Assembly: GCA_947630595.1 (NCBI GenBank)
Contig: CANRIG010000009.1
Span: forward strand, 1-57,561
Direction: 5' to 3'
Source of the DNA: an uncultured Lachnospiraceae bacterium
Lineage (GTDB): Bacteria; Bacillota; Clostridia; Lachnospirales; Lachnospiraceae
DNA: 57,561 bases
This document shows positions 20,395 to 28,269 of this stretch, piece after piece. The notes below the pieces were generated by a model. That model saw nothing but the letters and a program-made list of their open reading frames with translations, was not told where the DNA came from and did not search any database. The stretch's first letter is position 1, and every line of letters starts with the position of its first letter. The position numbers were made by a program, and so were the translations under genes.

Positions 20395-20423
20395 ATTATA
20401 AGAGATAACAGGGAAATTGTCAA
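20395..20423 (-). promoter_or_regulatory. his operon promoter
   Basis: A perfect sigma-A-type promoter on the minus strand: TTGACA (20418-20423), 17-base spacer, TATAAT (20395-20400). It overlaps the stop codon of recU and lies about 130 bases before hisZ. Confidence 0.8.
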
Positions 20424-20968
20424 TCCCCACTGTGCGCGTCCCGAAAATCGAGATCGCGCTGCAGCGCCTCCAGGTACGGCACGAGAATGCCGCTGTGCGG
20501 CTGAATGTAATAATTCTGGTCAAGCTCCATGTAACGGAAGCTCTTTCTGCCGCCCTCCTGCGCCCGGTTCCAGAACGCCATCATATCCCGGTACGGCAGG
20601 TAGAACAGCTCGTTGCGGGTGCTGAAAAACAGAATCAGGAACGACACCCCGCCCTGCCGTTCAAACTGTGTCATAAACTCCACCTGGTGCGGGTGGATGT
20701 TCTGCAGGGCGAACGTGTCCGCCGTGCACTCCTTGGCGTCGAAGCACACCGGAATGCCCTGCACGGCGCCGATGTAGTCGACGGTGCTCTTCTGGTCGAA
20801 ATAGGCGAGCGTGATGTGGCGGCTCTCCTTGTCGATACGGATGGGGGTGATCGGAGTCGGCACCTTCTGAATCAGCGCCAGTCCCTTTTCCAGATACAGC
20901 TCGTTGGTGCGGTTGATCAGCTCCTCGAGCGTCGAGCCGCGCAAGCCGCGGGTGTTCCAGGTTGCCAT
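20420..20968 (-). CDS. recU: Holliday junction resolvase RecU
   Basis: RecU cleaves Holliday junctions in Firmicutes and works with RuvAB, whose genes are also in this window. The 182-residue protein has the N-terminal GSTLEELINRTNELYLEKGLALI region and QKVPTPI. The nuclease residues are Asp64 (STVDYIG), Asp77 and Lys79 (FDAKE), and a conserved PLPYRD-like segment (FYLPYRD) follows. AAGGA precedes the ATG. The start is downstream of a long hairpin element. Confidence 0.93.
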   Translation of the reverse strand: MATWNTRGLRGSTLEELINRTNELYLEKGLALIQKVPTPITPIRIDKESRHITLAYFDQKSTVDYIGAVQGIPVCFDAKECTADTFALQNIHPHQVEFMTQFERQGGVSFLILFFSTRNELFYLPYRDMMAFWNRAQEGGRKSFRYMELDQNYYIQPHSGILVPYLEALQRDLDFRDAHSGD

Positions 20969-21020
20969 AGTGATTCCTTCTTACATCTGTTGAGTGTTAT
21001 CTGTCTGTTGCCACTGGGAC

Positions 21021-21197
21021 GCTGCCGCGAGGCGCCTGTCCCCGCGCGGACGGGGCAAAGCTGCGGTGAACGAATCGCTGACTGCGACTAAGCCGCTCAG
21101 GAGAGCCTTCGCGGCTAAGTCTCCGTAGGCGATGGATTTCACCTCCGCAAAAAGCGCCCCTGAGTGTCCGCTTCCGGGACAGGCGCCTTGCGGCAGC
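21021..21197. repeat. 177-bp rod-like hairpin element between recU and the RluA-family gene
   Basis: The outer arms (21021-21042 and 21176-21197) match over 22 bases with one mismatch. Further arms nest inside: GCGGAC with GTCCGC, GGGGC with GCCCC, GCGGTGAA with TTCACCTCCGC, ATCGC with GCGAT, and GACT-A-AGCCGC with GCGGCT-A-AGTC. The whole element can fold into one long rod. It fills most of a 325-base gene-free gap. It could be a structured RNA, a leader of recU or a non-autonomous repeat element. Confidence 0.7.
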
Positions 21198-21253
21198 TGT
21201 TTATCGTATAAATGATGTGACTGCTTTCAGGAGTTTGTTCGATTTAGTCGGCA

Positions 21254-21278
21254 GGCCATGGCGGGCATGGCCTTTTTC
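21254..21278 (+). terminator. Plus-strand intrinsic terminator with no plus-strand gene
   Basis: GGCCATG (21254-21260) and CATGGCC (21266-21272) form a perfect stem followed by TTTTT on the plus strand. No plus-strand gene precedes it; the only candidate transcript is the hairpin element at 21021-21197. Confidence 0.6.
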
Positions 21279-21293
21279 ACTAAAATGCGGTCA

Positions 21294-22277
21294 TCAGGAA
21301 CCTTTGGTTTTAATCCAGGCCGCGACAGCGCAGAAAGTCTGCGGCTCCGGCGCGCAGAAGGTCCGGTTGGACAGGTGCGCGAGCGTGCCCTCCATCGGCG
21401 GGAATTCAAGGCGGAAGGCGTGCAGGAGCTGCGTGCTGACGCCGTGCGAGGCGCGGAAGCGCCGGTTCTGCGCCGGGTCGCCGTATTTGGGGTCGCCGAG
21501 GATCGGGTGTCCGATCGAGGCCAGGTGCGCGCGGATCTGATGGCTGCGGCCGGTGATCAGGTGCACCTCCAGCAGAGAAAGCCCGCCGCCCGCGGCCAGC
21601 ACCCGGTATTCCGTCTCGATGGCCTGCCCTCCGTCCTCCGGGCTTTCCCGCACGGCGACCTGGTTGGCGGCCCGGTCTTTCTGCAGATAGCCGCTCAGGC
21701 GGCCTTTGCCGCTCAGCTCTCCCACGGTCACGCAGCGGTAAAATTTGCGCACGGTGCGCTCGCGCAGCAGCAGGCTCATGGTCTGGAGGCCGGCGAGGCT
21801 TTTGCCCGCCGCGACGATGCCGCTGGTGTTGCGGTCGAGGCGGTTGCAGACGGAGGGCCGGAATCCGGCCAGCTCCTCCGGCGTCAGGCTGCCCGACTGC
21901 AGGAGGTAGGTAATCAGGTACTCCACGAGGGATACGTCCTCCGGCCTGGCTTTCTGCGAGAGCATCCCGGCCGGCTTGTTGACCAGCAGGATGTGCGCGT
22001 CCTCATAGAGGATGGAGAGCGGCTGCGGCGGAACGAACAGCTCTGGATTTCGTTTTTCTCCCTGGAATTTGCGAAGCGTCTCGTCGGAGAAAAAGAGCCG
22101 GATTTCGTCGCCGGCGGCCAGCAGCTCGCTGCCCTGCGCTTTTTTGCCGTTCAGGGTGATATTTTTTTTGCGCAGCATCCGGTAGAGAAAGCTCTTCGGC
22201 GCCTCGCGCAGGTATTTGGCGAGCAGCTTGTCCAGACGCTGCCCGGCCTCGTTTGGGGTCACGGTAATCAGTTTCAT
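21294..22277 (-). CDS. RluA-family pseudouridine synthase
   Basis: Converts specific uridines in RNA to pseudouridine. The 327-residue protein has an N-terminal S4 RNA-binding domain (about 1-70) and the RluA catalytic domain with the Asp in NRLDRNTSGIV, HILLVNKPAGML and GRSHQIRAHLASIGHPILGDPKYG. Which uridine it modifies (RluC/RluD-like) cannot be told from sequence. It lies 12 bases after the preceding membrane-protein gene in the same direction. Confidence 0.92.
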   Translation of the reverse strand: MKLITVTPNEAGQRLDKLLAKYLREAPKSFLYRMLRKKNITLNGKKAQGSELLAAGDEIRLFFSDETLRKFQGEKRNPELFVPPQPLSILYEDAHILLVNKPAGMLSQKARPEDVSLVEYLITYLLQSGSLTPEELAGFRPSVCNRLDRNTSGIVAAGKSLAGLQTMSLLLRERTVRKFYRCVTVGELSGKGRLSGYLQKDRAANQVAVRESPEDGGQAIETEYRVLAAGGGLSLLEVHLITGRSHQIRAHLASIGHPILGDPKYGDPAQNRRFRASHGVSTQLLHAFRLEFPPMEGTLAHLSNRTFCAPEPQTFCAVAAWIKTKGS

Positions 22278-22289
22278 TTATTCTCCCGC

Positions 22290-22898
22290 CTACAGAGAAA
22301 TCGCCAGCAGGGTGTGCAGGATCAGCTCCTCGCGGGAAAGCTGCGGATAGCGCTCGTCCGGCGTGAACGTGATGCCCTCGCGGTAATGATCCTGGCGTTT
22401 GCGCAGCTCCTCCACCCGCTGCAGGTATTTTTTGAAATCCTTCAGCACTCTGACCTGCGCGGAGGCAAAATTGTTGAGCGTCAGAATGCGTGAAATATGC
22501 TTTTCCAGATAGGCGGCGTCCGCTTTTTCCTCCGGCGTGTAGCAGACCACCTGGTCGCCGCAGATCACCAGCGCGGTGACCGGGGTCGTGTGCTCGTAGG
22601 CCGTGAAGACCAGTTCGTAGCCGGCGGTGAGGTCCCCTGCCGCCCGGGCCGCTTCCCGGCAGACTTCCGCTTTCGGGGAGCGCTGCATCAGCAGCATGAT
22701 CGTATTGACCAGGGACTTGCAGGCCGGCAGGCAGCCGAGAATCGCCACAAAGGTAAAGAGATTGAGCCGGGTCTTTGTCTGCAGGTAGCCGGTGACGTAA
22801 ATCACCAGCGGAATCAGAAACAGGACAAAGGTGACGGCCACGCTTTTTAACTTGGCGTAGCGGAGGTATCCGCAGCAGCCCTTTTTCACTTTTTTCAT
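22290..22898 (-). CDS. Uncharacterised membrane protein with two transmembrane helices
   Basis: I do not recognise the family. The 202-residue protein has a basic N-terminus, two hydrophobic helices (about 20-40 and 48-65) and a soluble C-terminal part of about 130 residues. That part contains AGYELVFTAYEHTTPVTALVICGD and a Lys/Arg-rich helix, and probably faces the cytoplasm. The ATG at 22898 is used; a GTG nine bases upstream is possible. It follows ygiQ by 12 bases and precedes the pseudouridine synthase, so it is likely co-transcribed. Confidence 0.6.
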   Translation of the reverse strand: MKKVKKGCCGYLRYAKLKSVAVTFVLFLIPLVIYVTGYLQTKTRLNLFTFVAILGCLPACKSLVNTIMLLMQRSPKAEVCREAARAAGDLTAGYELVFTAYEHTTPVTALVICGDQVVCYTPEEKADAAYLEKHISRILTLNNFASAQVRVLKDFKKYLQRVEELRKRQDHYREGITFTPDERYPQLSREELILHTLLAISL

Positions 22899-22910
22899 TC
22901 TTCTCACATC

Positions 22911-24914
22911 CTAGCCTGACTTTTTTCGATGTATATTGCGTATTGTTTTCTTTTTTGTATGCTGTACCGGATGCTTTCCGGCAGCGGTATCACCCGCCGG
23001 CGCACGGTACGGCGGTGTCTTTGCCTGCCGTTTTCCGGCACTGTCCGCCTGCGCACGATACGGCGATGTCCTTGCTTTCTGTTTTCCGGTACTGCTGCTG
23101 CCCGGCCGCGCTCCGGCGGCATCCCGCCGCGGACGGATCAGGCACTGCGGCCCGTATCCGATCAGGTCCGTGCGCCCGGCGATGCGCAGCGCCTCCTCGA
23201 CCAGATCATAATGTTCCGGGAAGCGGAACTGCATCAGGGCCCGCTGCATGGCCTTGTAGTGCGGGCGCTTTTCCACGTATACCGGCTCCATCGTGCGCGG
23301 GTCGAGACCCGTATAGTACATGCAGGTCGAAAGCGTCGAGGGCGTCGGATAAAAATCCTGCACCTGCTGCGGCGTGTGACCTATTTCCCGCAGGTAGCAG
23401 GCCAGCTCGACCGCCTCCCGCATGGAGCAGCCCGGATGGGAGGACATCAGGTAAGGCACCAGATACTGGTCCATGCCGCAGGACTGGTTGATGCGCTGGT
23501 ATTTTTCGGTAAAGGCCTGATACACGCGGTGCCGCGGCTTGCCCATCTTGTCGAGGACGCGGTCGGAGACGTGCTCCGGCGCGACCTTGAGCTGTCCGCT
23601 GATGTGATGCAGCACCAGCTCCCGGAAAAACTCGTCCGAGGGGTCGAGCATCAGGTAATCGAAGCGGATGCCCGAGCGGATAAACACCTTGCGGACGCCG
23701 GGCAGGCTGCGCAGCTTCCGCAGAAGCGCCACGTAGTCGCTGTGGTCGGCGCGCAGGTTCGGGCAGGGAGCCGGAAACAGGCACTGGCGGTCCCGGCAGG
23801 CGCCCGCGGTCAGCTGCTTCTGACAGGCCGGCTGCCGGAAATTGGCGGTGGGCCCGCCCACGTCGTGAATGTAGCCCTTGAACTGCGGGTCTTTCGTCAT
23901 CTTTTCCGCCTCGCGCAGGAGCGAGTCGTGGCTGCGCGTCTGGATAATCCGTCCCTGGTGGAACGTCAGCGCGCAGAAACTGCAGGCGCCGAAGCAGCCA
24001 CGGTTGCTGACCAGGCTGAACCGCACTTCGCGGATGGCCGGAATGCCGGCCTCGCGGTACATCGGATGGCAGTCGCCGCAGTAGGGAAGATCGTAAATAT
24101 CGTCCATCTCCTGCGTGGTCAGCGGTTTGGACGGAGGATTCTGGACGACGTAAACCGTCCCGTACGGCTCCGCCAGCCGTCGCCCCGTAAACGGGTCGGT
24201 ATTGCGGTACTGCGTGTAAAAGCTCTCGGCGAAGCGGCGCTTGTCCGCGCGCAGCTCCTCATAGTCCGGGAGCAGGATATAGTCGTACACCTGATCCAGC
24301 CGTTTGGTGCGGTAGCAGGTGCCGTCGACAAAGGTGATATCGCGGACCGCGAGGCCGGATGCCAGCGCGTCGGCGATCTCCACGATCGAGCGTTCTCCCA
24401 TGCCGTAGGAAATCAGGTCCGCGCCGCAGTCCATCAGCAGCGACCGCTTCAGGGAGTCCGACCAGTAGTCGTAATGGGCCAGACGGCGCAGGCTGGCCTC
24501 GATGCCGCCCACGATGATCGGCACGTCGCGGCAGGCGCGGCGGATGAGATTGCAGTAGACGACGGCGGCGTAATCCGGCCGCCGGCCCGTCTCCCCGCCC
24601 GGCGTGTAGGCGTCCTGCGCCCTGCGTCTGCGGGAAACGGTGTAATGGTTGACCATGGAATCCATATTCCCGGCCGTCACCAGAAAGCCGAGCCGCGGAC
24701 GCCCCAGCGCCAGCACGCTCTCCGGGCTGCGCCAGTCCGGCTGGGCGATGATGCCGACCGTGTAGCCGTGCGCCTCCAGCACCCGGCTGATGATGGCGTG
24801 CCCAAACGAGGGATGATCCACGTAGGCATCCCCGATGACGTAAACAAAGTCCAGCTGGTCGATTCCGCGTTCCCGCAGCTCCTGTGCGCTCACCGGGAGA
24901 AACCTGTCGTTCAT
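22911..24914 (-). CDS. YgiQ-family radical SAM protein
   Basis: A 667-residue radical SAM protein of the YgiQ (UPF0313) family, function unknown. It has an N-terminal family domain, the cluster motif CxxxCxxC in GCFGACSFCAL, and the conserved C-terminal block VPYLMSSHPGC. The last ~60 residues are a basic, repetitive tail (KTPPYRA-type repeats) not needed by the core family and encoded by duplicated DNA. The ATG at 24914 has GGAG at a good distance and gives the usual MNDRFLPVS start. An in-frame ATG at 24953 overlaps the preceding stop but lacks a site. Confidence 0.9.
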   Translation of the reverse strand: MNDRFLPVSAQELRERGIDQLDFVYVIGDAYVDHPSFGHAIISRVLEAHGYTVGIIAQPDWRSPESVLALGRPRLGFLVTAGNMDSMVNHYTVSRRRRAQDAYTPGGETGRRPDYAAVVYCNLIRRACRDVPIIVGGIEASLRRLAHYDYWSDSLKRSLLMDCGADLISYGMGERSIVEIADALASGLAVRDITFVDGTCYRTKRLDQVYDYILLPDYEELRADKRRFAESFYTQYRNTDPFTGRRLAEPYGTVYVVQNPPSKPLTTQEMDDIYDLPYCGDCHPMYREAGIPAIREVRFSLVSNRGCFGACSFCALTFHQGRIIQTRSHDSLLREAEKMTKDPQFKGYIHDVGGPTANFRQPACQKQLTAGACRDRQCLFPAPCPNLRADHSDYVALLRKLRSLPGVRKVFIRSGIRFDYLMLDPSDEFFRELVLHHISGQLKVAPEHVSDRVLDKMGKPRHRVYQAFTEKYQRINQSCGMDQYLVPYLMSSHPGCSMREAVELACYLREIGHTPQQVQDFYPTPSTLSTCMYYTGLDPRTMEPVYVEKRPHYKAMQRALMQFRFPEHYDLVEEALRIAGRTDLIGYGPQCLIRPRRDAAGARPGSSSTGKQKARTSPYRAQADSAGKRQAKTPPYRAPAGDTAAGKHPVQHTKKKTIRNIHRKKSG

Positions 24915-24949
24915 GCAGCGCTCCGTTCCGCCCGCTTGCGGGCTCTTGG

Positions 24950-25642
24950 TCATTTCGCTGACGGCAGGGGGTCCGGCGTCAGCACTTCGTATGTATGGCT
25001 GTAAATTTCGTCGTATGAGGTAATATAATAATCCGCCAGGCGGCGAATCTCCTCCGTCTGGTCAAGCGCATGGGCGTCCGCCACGGCGCACACCCGCATG
25101 CCGGCGCTCTTGCCGGCGCGGATGCCCATCGGCACGTCCTCAAACACGAGGCACTCCCGGGGATCCGTCTGCAGCGCGGCGGCCGCGCATAGATACACGT
25201 CCGGCGCCGGTTTGCCGCGCCCCACGTCGCAGGAGATCGTGATCGAGTCAAAGCAGTCGTCCACGCCGTTGTGGGCCAGGCAGGCCCGGATCAGCTCCCG
25301 GCTGTTGCTGCTGGCGATTCCCACGCGGATGCCCTCCCGGCGCAGACGCCGCAGAAAATTGCCTGCACCCGGCTTGAGCGGCACCTGGCGCGCGTATTTG
25401 TCGTAGGACATCCGCAGCCAGTCCTCCTTGATCTCAGCAATGGTGCAGGGAAGGGAAAAACGTTTTTTAAAATATTCGGCGGTCTCGGTGAATCCCATGC
25501 CCTCGATGTCCTTCTGCAGGCCCTCCGGCACCTGATAGCCGTAGCGCCCGAGGTACTCGACGTCGATGTCCGCCCACATCCACATGGAATCGACCAGCGT
25601 CCCGTCCAGATCGAACAGAACCGCCTTCGTCTGTCTCAGCAT
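24950..25642 (-). CDS. HAD-superfamily phosphatase (beta-phosphoglucomutase-like)
   Basis: A 230-residue haloacid dehalogenase hydrolase. Motif I is DLDGTLVDS (residues 11-19), motif II the Ser in IASSNSRE, motif III Lys in GRGKPAPDVY and motif IV ED in LVFEDVPMG. The helical cap between motifs I and II fits the beta-phosphoglucomutase/phosphoglycolate phosphatase subgroup. The exact substrate cannot be read from sequence. It overlaps the upstream RsuA-family gene by seven bases. Confidence 0.88.
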   Translation of the reverse strand: MLRQTKAVLFDLDGTLVDSMWMWADIDVEYLGRYGYQVPEGLQKDIEGMGFTETAEYFKKRFSLPCTIAEIKEDWLRMSYDKYARQVPLKPGAGNFLRRLRREGIRVGIASSNSRELIRACLAHNGVDDCFDSITISCDVGRGKPAPDVYLCAAAALQTDPRECLVFEDVPMGIRAGKSAGMRVCAVADAHALDQTEEIRRLADYYITSYDEIYSHTYEVLTPDPLPSAK

Positions 25643-26355
25643 GATGCTCTCAGCCTTTCCGTTTCTTCCGGCGTCAGCTCCCGCCAGCCGCCCGCGCCCA
25701 GTCCCTCGTCAAGGGCCAGCCCGGCCATCGCGGTCCGCTTCAGGTAGACGACCTGCTTGCCTCTGGCGGCAAACATGCGCTTCACCTGATGGTACTTGCC
25801 CTCGCAGATCGTCAGCTCCGCCTCGGAGTACGCTCCGCTCTCCAGTATCGTCAGCCGGGCGGGCATGGTCAAAGCCTTTTCGCCGATGTCGACGCCGGCC
25901 GCAAATGCGGCGGCATCCTCCTGTGTAATTCTGCCCTCGGTGCGCACGAAATAGGTCTTTTCCACATGGCGGCCGGGTGCCAGCATGCGGTGCGCGAGGG
26001 CTCCGTCGTTCATCAGAAACAGCAGGCCCTCCGTGTCAAGGTCGAGCCTGCCGGCCGGAAACAGCTCTTTCCGGCGCTCATGCGTGATATAATCCATCAC
26101 GGTCTTCTGCCGCCGGTCCTGTGTCGCCGTGACACAGCCGGCCGGCTTGTAAAACATCAGACAGAGAAACGGCTGCCAGAGCACGGCCTGCCCGCGGCAG
26201 ACAACCGTTTCCTGATTCGGGTCGATTTTGAACTCCGGCTTCCGGACGGTCTGGCCGCCGACCGTGACGGCGCCGTCCCGCAGCAGCTTTTTGACCTCGC
26301 TGCGCGTGCCCGCGCCGGAGGAGGCGAGAAATTTGTCCAGTCGTATCAGGGGCAT
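25636..26355 (-). CDS. RsuA-family pseudouridine synthase
   Basis: Modifies uridine in 16S or 23S rRNA (RsuA/RluB/RluE/RluF group). The 239-residue protein starts with an S4 domain (IRLDKFLASSGAGTRSEVKKLL) and has the catalytic Asp in AGRLDLDTEGLLFL. KPAGCVTA and GKYHQVKRMFAARG confirm the family. It lies 14 bases after the alarmone synthetase gene and overlaps the HAD gene. Confidence 0.92.
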   Translation of the reverse strand: MPLIRLDKFLASSGAGTRSEVKKLLRDGAVTVGGQTVRKPEFKIDPNQETVVCRGQAVLWQPFLCLMFYKPAGCVTATQDRRQKTVMDYITHERRKELFPAGRLDLDTEGLLFLMNDGALAHRMLAPGRHVEKTYFVRTEGRITQEDAAAFAAGVDIGEKALTMPARLTILESGAYSEAELTICEGKYHQVKRMFAARGKQVVYLKRTAMAGLALDEGLGAGGWRELTPEETERLRASC

Positions 26356-26369
26356 GCCGTCCTCCGCTC

Positions 26370-27209
26370 TCAGAATTGTTTGTTCGCTGTAATCTGCCGC
26401 GCGCTGCGCTCCACGGACTGGGCGCGGTAGCCCTCCGCGATGATGTCGAGTTCGCGTCCGAACCGCCTGAGCTGCTCGATGTCGTTCAGCTCGTAGATGC
26501 GGTAAAATTCGTCCTGAATCTTCAGCACCTCCCGCTTGTTGGCGATGCGGTAGAGATTCTGGATGTTGTTCAGGATATCGGAGATCAGTCTGGATTGTGT
26601 CTGGAAGGAATTCTGCGCGTCCATGATCTCGCTGCGCACCGCGGACATCTCATTGTCCAGCGCAATGATGGCGTTGGCCGCGTTCGTCAGCTTTTCCCGG
26701 ATATGGTCGGGAATGTTTTTCTTGTATTTGTACTGCAGCGAGTGCTCGATCGTCGACCAGAAATTCATGGCAAGCGTGCGGATCTGAATTTCCACCATGA
26801 TCTTGCGGTTGCCGGTCAGCATCTGCACCTCATAACTGACAATGATATGGTAGCTGCGGTAGCCGCTGTCCTTCATGTGATTGATGTAATCGCGCTCGCT
26901 GATGATCTCCATGTCCGTGCGGCGGCGGATGATCTCGACCACCTTGCGGATGTCCTCCACAAACTGGCAGATAATCCGGATGCCGGCGATGTCGGCCAGG
27001 CGCTTCTCCACCTCGTCGATGGGGATGTTTTTCTTCTGTGCCTTGTCGAGAATGCTCGCGACGGTCTTGACCCGTCCCGTCACGCGCTCGATCGGGGAGT
27101 ACAGGCCCTGCATGCGGTGTTCTTCGATCAGGTGATCAAATTTTACGATCAGTTCTTCCACTGCCAACTCATATGGGGTCAGAATCTCACGCCATAATTG
27201 TATTTCCAT
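26370..27209 (-). CDS. Small alarmone synthetase (GTP pyrophosphokinase)
   Basis: A 279-residue synthetase-only RelA/SpoT homologue that makes (p)ppGpp from ATP and GDP/GTP. There is no HD hydrolase, TGS or ACT domain. The synthetase domain shows HMKDSGYRSYHIIV (G-loop region) and RTLAMNFWSTIEHSLQYK. A helical C-terminal extension of about 90 residues probably drives oligomer formation, as in RelQ/YjbM. The ATG at 27209 follows GGAGG by five bases; a TTG four codons upstream contains that site and is rejected. A promoter lies just upstream. Confidence 0.92.
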   Translation of the reverse strand: MEIQLWREILTPYELAVEELIVKFDHLIEEHRMQGLYSPIERVTGRVKTVASILDKAQKKNIPIDEVEKRLADIAGIRIICQFVEDIRKVVEIIRRRTDMEIISERDYINHMKDSGYRSYHIIVSYEVQMLTGNRKIMVEIQIRTLAMNFWSTIEHSLQYKYKKNIPDHIREKLTNAANAIIALDNEMSAVRSEIMDAQNSFQTQSRLISDILNNIQNLYRIANKREVLKIQDEFYRIYELNDIEQLRRFGRELDIIAEGYRAQSVERSARQITANKQF

Positions 27210-27238
27210 AACAACCTCCAAAAAATCCCTGGTATTTT

Positions 27239-27267
27239 ATTCTAACACATCCGGCACAAAGTTGCAA
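27239..27267 (-). promoter_or_regulatory. Promoter of the alarmone synthetase gene
   Basis: TTGCAA (27262-27267), 17-base spacer and TAGAAT (27239-27244) on the minus strand, about 30 bases before the start codon. It probably also serves the downstream rsuA-type, HAD and ygiQ genes. Confidence 0.6.
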
Positions 27268-27290
27268 CGAAAGTGTTGCCGCGTTTTGGG

Positions 27291-28142
27291 TCATTCGGAC
27301 GCCGCGTCCCCGGCCGTCCGGTACCTGCAGTAGCGCAGCACCCAGTAGGGATTCACGCTCAGCTCCGGCGTCGTTTCCGTGCGGATGTAGATGCCGAGGT
27401 GCAGGTGCACGGGAAAGCGCCCGCGCGTGCCCTCGTCGCCGTAGCCGGTGTCGCCCATGAAGCCGAGAAGCTGCCCCGCGCTCACGTACTCCCCGACGGA
27501 AAAATCCGCGGCGTACGAGTCCAGGTGAGCGTAATAAAAATAGCCGCCGGAGGGGCTGCGGACGCCGATGCGCCAGCCGCCCTGCGGCAGCCAGCCGATA
27601 TGTTCCACTACGCCGTCCGTCATGCTGACGATCCGGTAGCAGCCGGGAATGTCCTCCGGCGGCATCAGGTCCGTGCCCTCGTGGCCGCGCGTCCCGCCGT
27701 AGGTGCGCTCAAACATCCAGCTGTTCTCAAAGGAGACGCCCTGCGCGTCGACGGGAAAGCAGGCGATGTCGTCCCACACGGCGCCATAGGCCGCGCGCAC
27801 CCGCCCGTAGGCGGCGGGCCGGTAATCGGTAAATACCCGTCTCCAGCGCCAGAGCGCAGCGGCGGAGAGCCGCGCGGGAAGCCGGGCAAAGCGGCAGTCC
27901 TGCCCGGAGGCGAGAACCGACAGTATCTCGCCGGCCGGCATCGAGGCCTCCTGCTCCAGCTGTTTCAGCAGCGGCAGCGTCTGTTCCGACAGCGTCTGCG
28001 TGCGGAATTTGTCGCTCTCCGGGCGGATGCGGGCCAGGCCGGCGGCGGACGCCTGACGGTACAAAAGCGCGGAGAGCTGGGCGGACGCCGTCATCAGAAA
28101 CAGAAGAAACAGCAGAAGGTGCGTCTTTTTTATATGCTGCAT
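27291..28142 (-). CDS. M23-family metallopeptidase, membrane-anchored or secreted
   Basis: A 283-residue protein with an N-terminal hydrophobic segment (LLLFLLFLMTASA) acting as signal or anchor. The C-terminal LytM/M23 domain has zinc ligands in GHEGTD and HLHLG. M23 enzymes cut peptidoglycan cross-bridges. It is divergent from the sporulation gene ylbJ, but I see no SpoIIQ-specific feature. Its downstream end is 24 bases from the alarmone synthetase promoter. Confidence 0.88.
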   Translation of the reverse strand: MQHIKKTHLLLFLLFLMTASAQLSALLYRQASAAGLARIRPESDKFRTQTLSEQTLPLLKQLEQEASMPAGEILSVLASGQDCRFARLPARLSAAALWRWRRVFTDYRPAAYGRVRAAYGAVWDDIACFPVDAQGVSFENSWMFERTYGGTRGHEGTDLMPPEDIPGCYRIVSMTDGVVEHIGWLPQGGWRIGVRSPSGGYFYYAHLDSYAADFSVGEYVSAGQLLGFMGDTGYGDEGTRGRFPVHLHLGIYIRTETTPELSVNPYWVLRYCRYRTAGDAASE

Positions 28143-28212
28143 TATTTTCCCCGAATCGGAGCCTTATTCCATGTATACGGCGGCCGGGGTCAAAAAAGAA
28201 TACGCGCCGTCC

Positions 28213-28241
28213 GCATATTCCCGCCGTCTTTTTCATACGAT
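28213..28241 (+). promoter_or_regulatory. Sigma-E promoter of ylbJ
   Basis: GCATATT (28213-28219), a 14-base spacer and CATACGAT (28234-28241) match the mother-cell sigma-E consensus (KMATATT, N13-15, CATACAHT) at all but one base. Transcription would start near 28249, which excludes ATG codons at 28171 and 28240 as the ylbJ start. Confidence 0.7.
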
Positions 28242-28269
28242 GCAGCAACAGAACTTCCGGGGTGTCCCT

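Noticed and set aside
24914-24953. YgiQ start at the ATG overlapping the HAD stop
   Set aside because: No ribosome-binding site and 13 non-conserved residues; the downstream ATG has GGAG and the family N-terminus.
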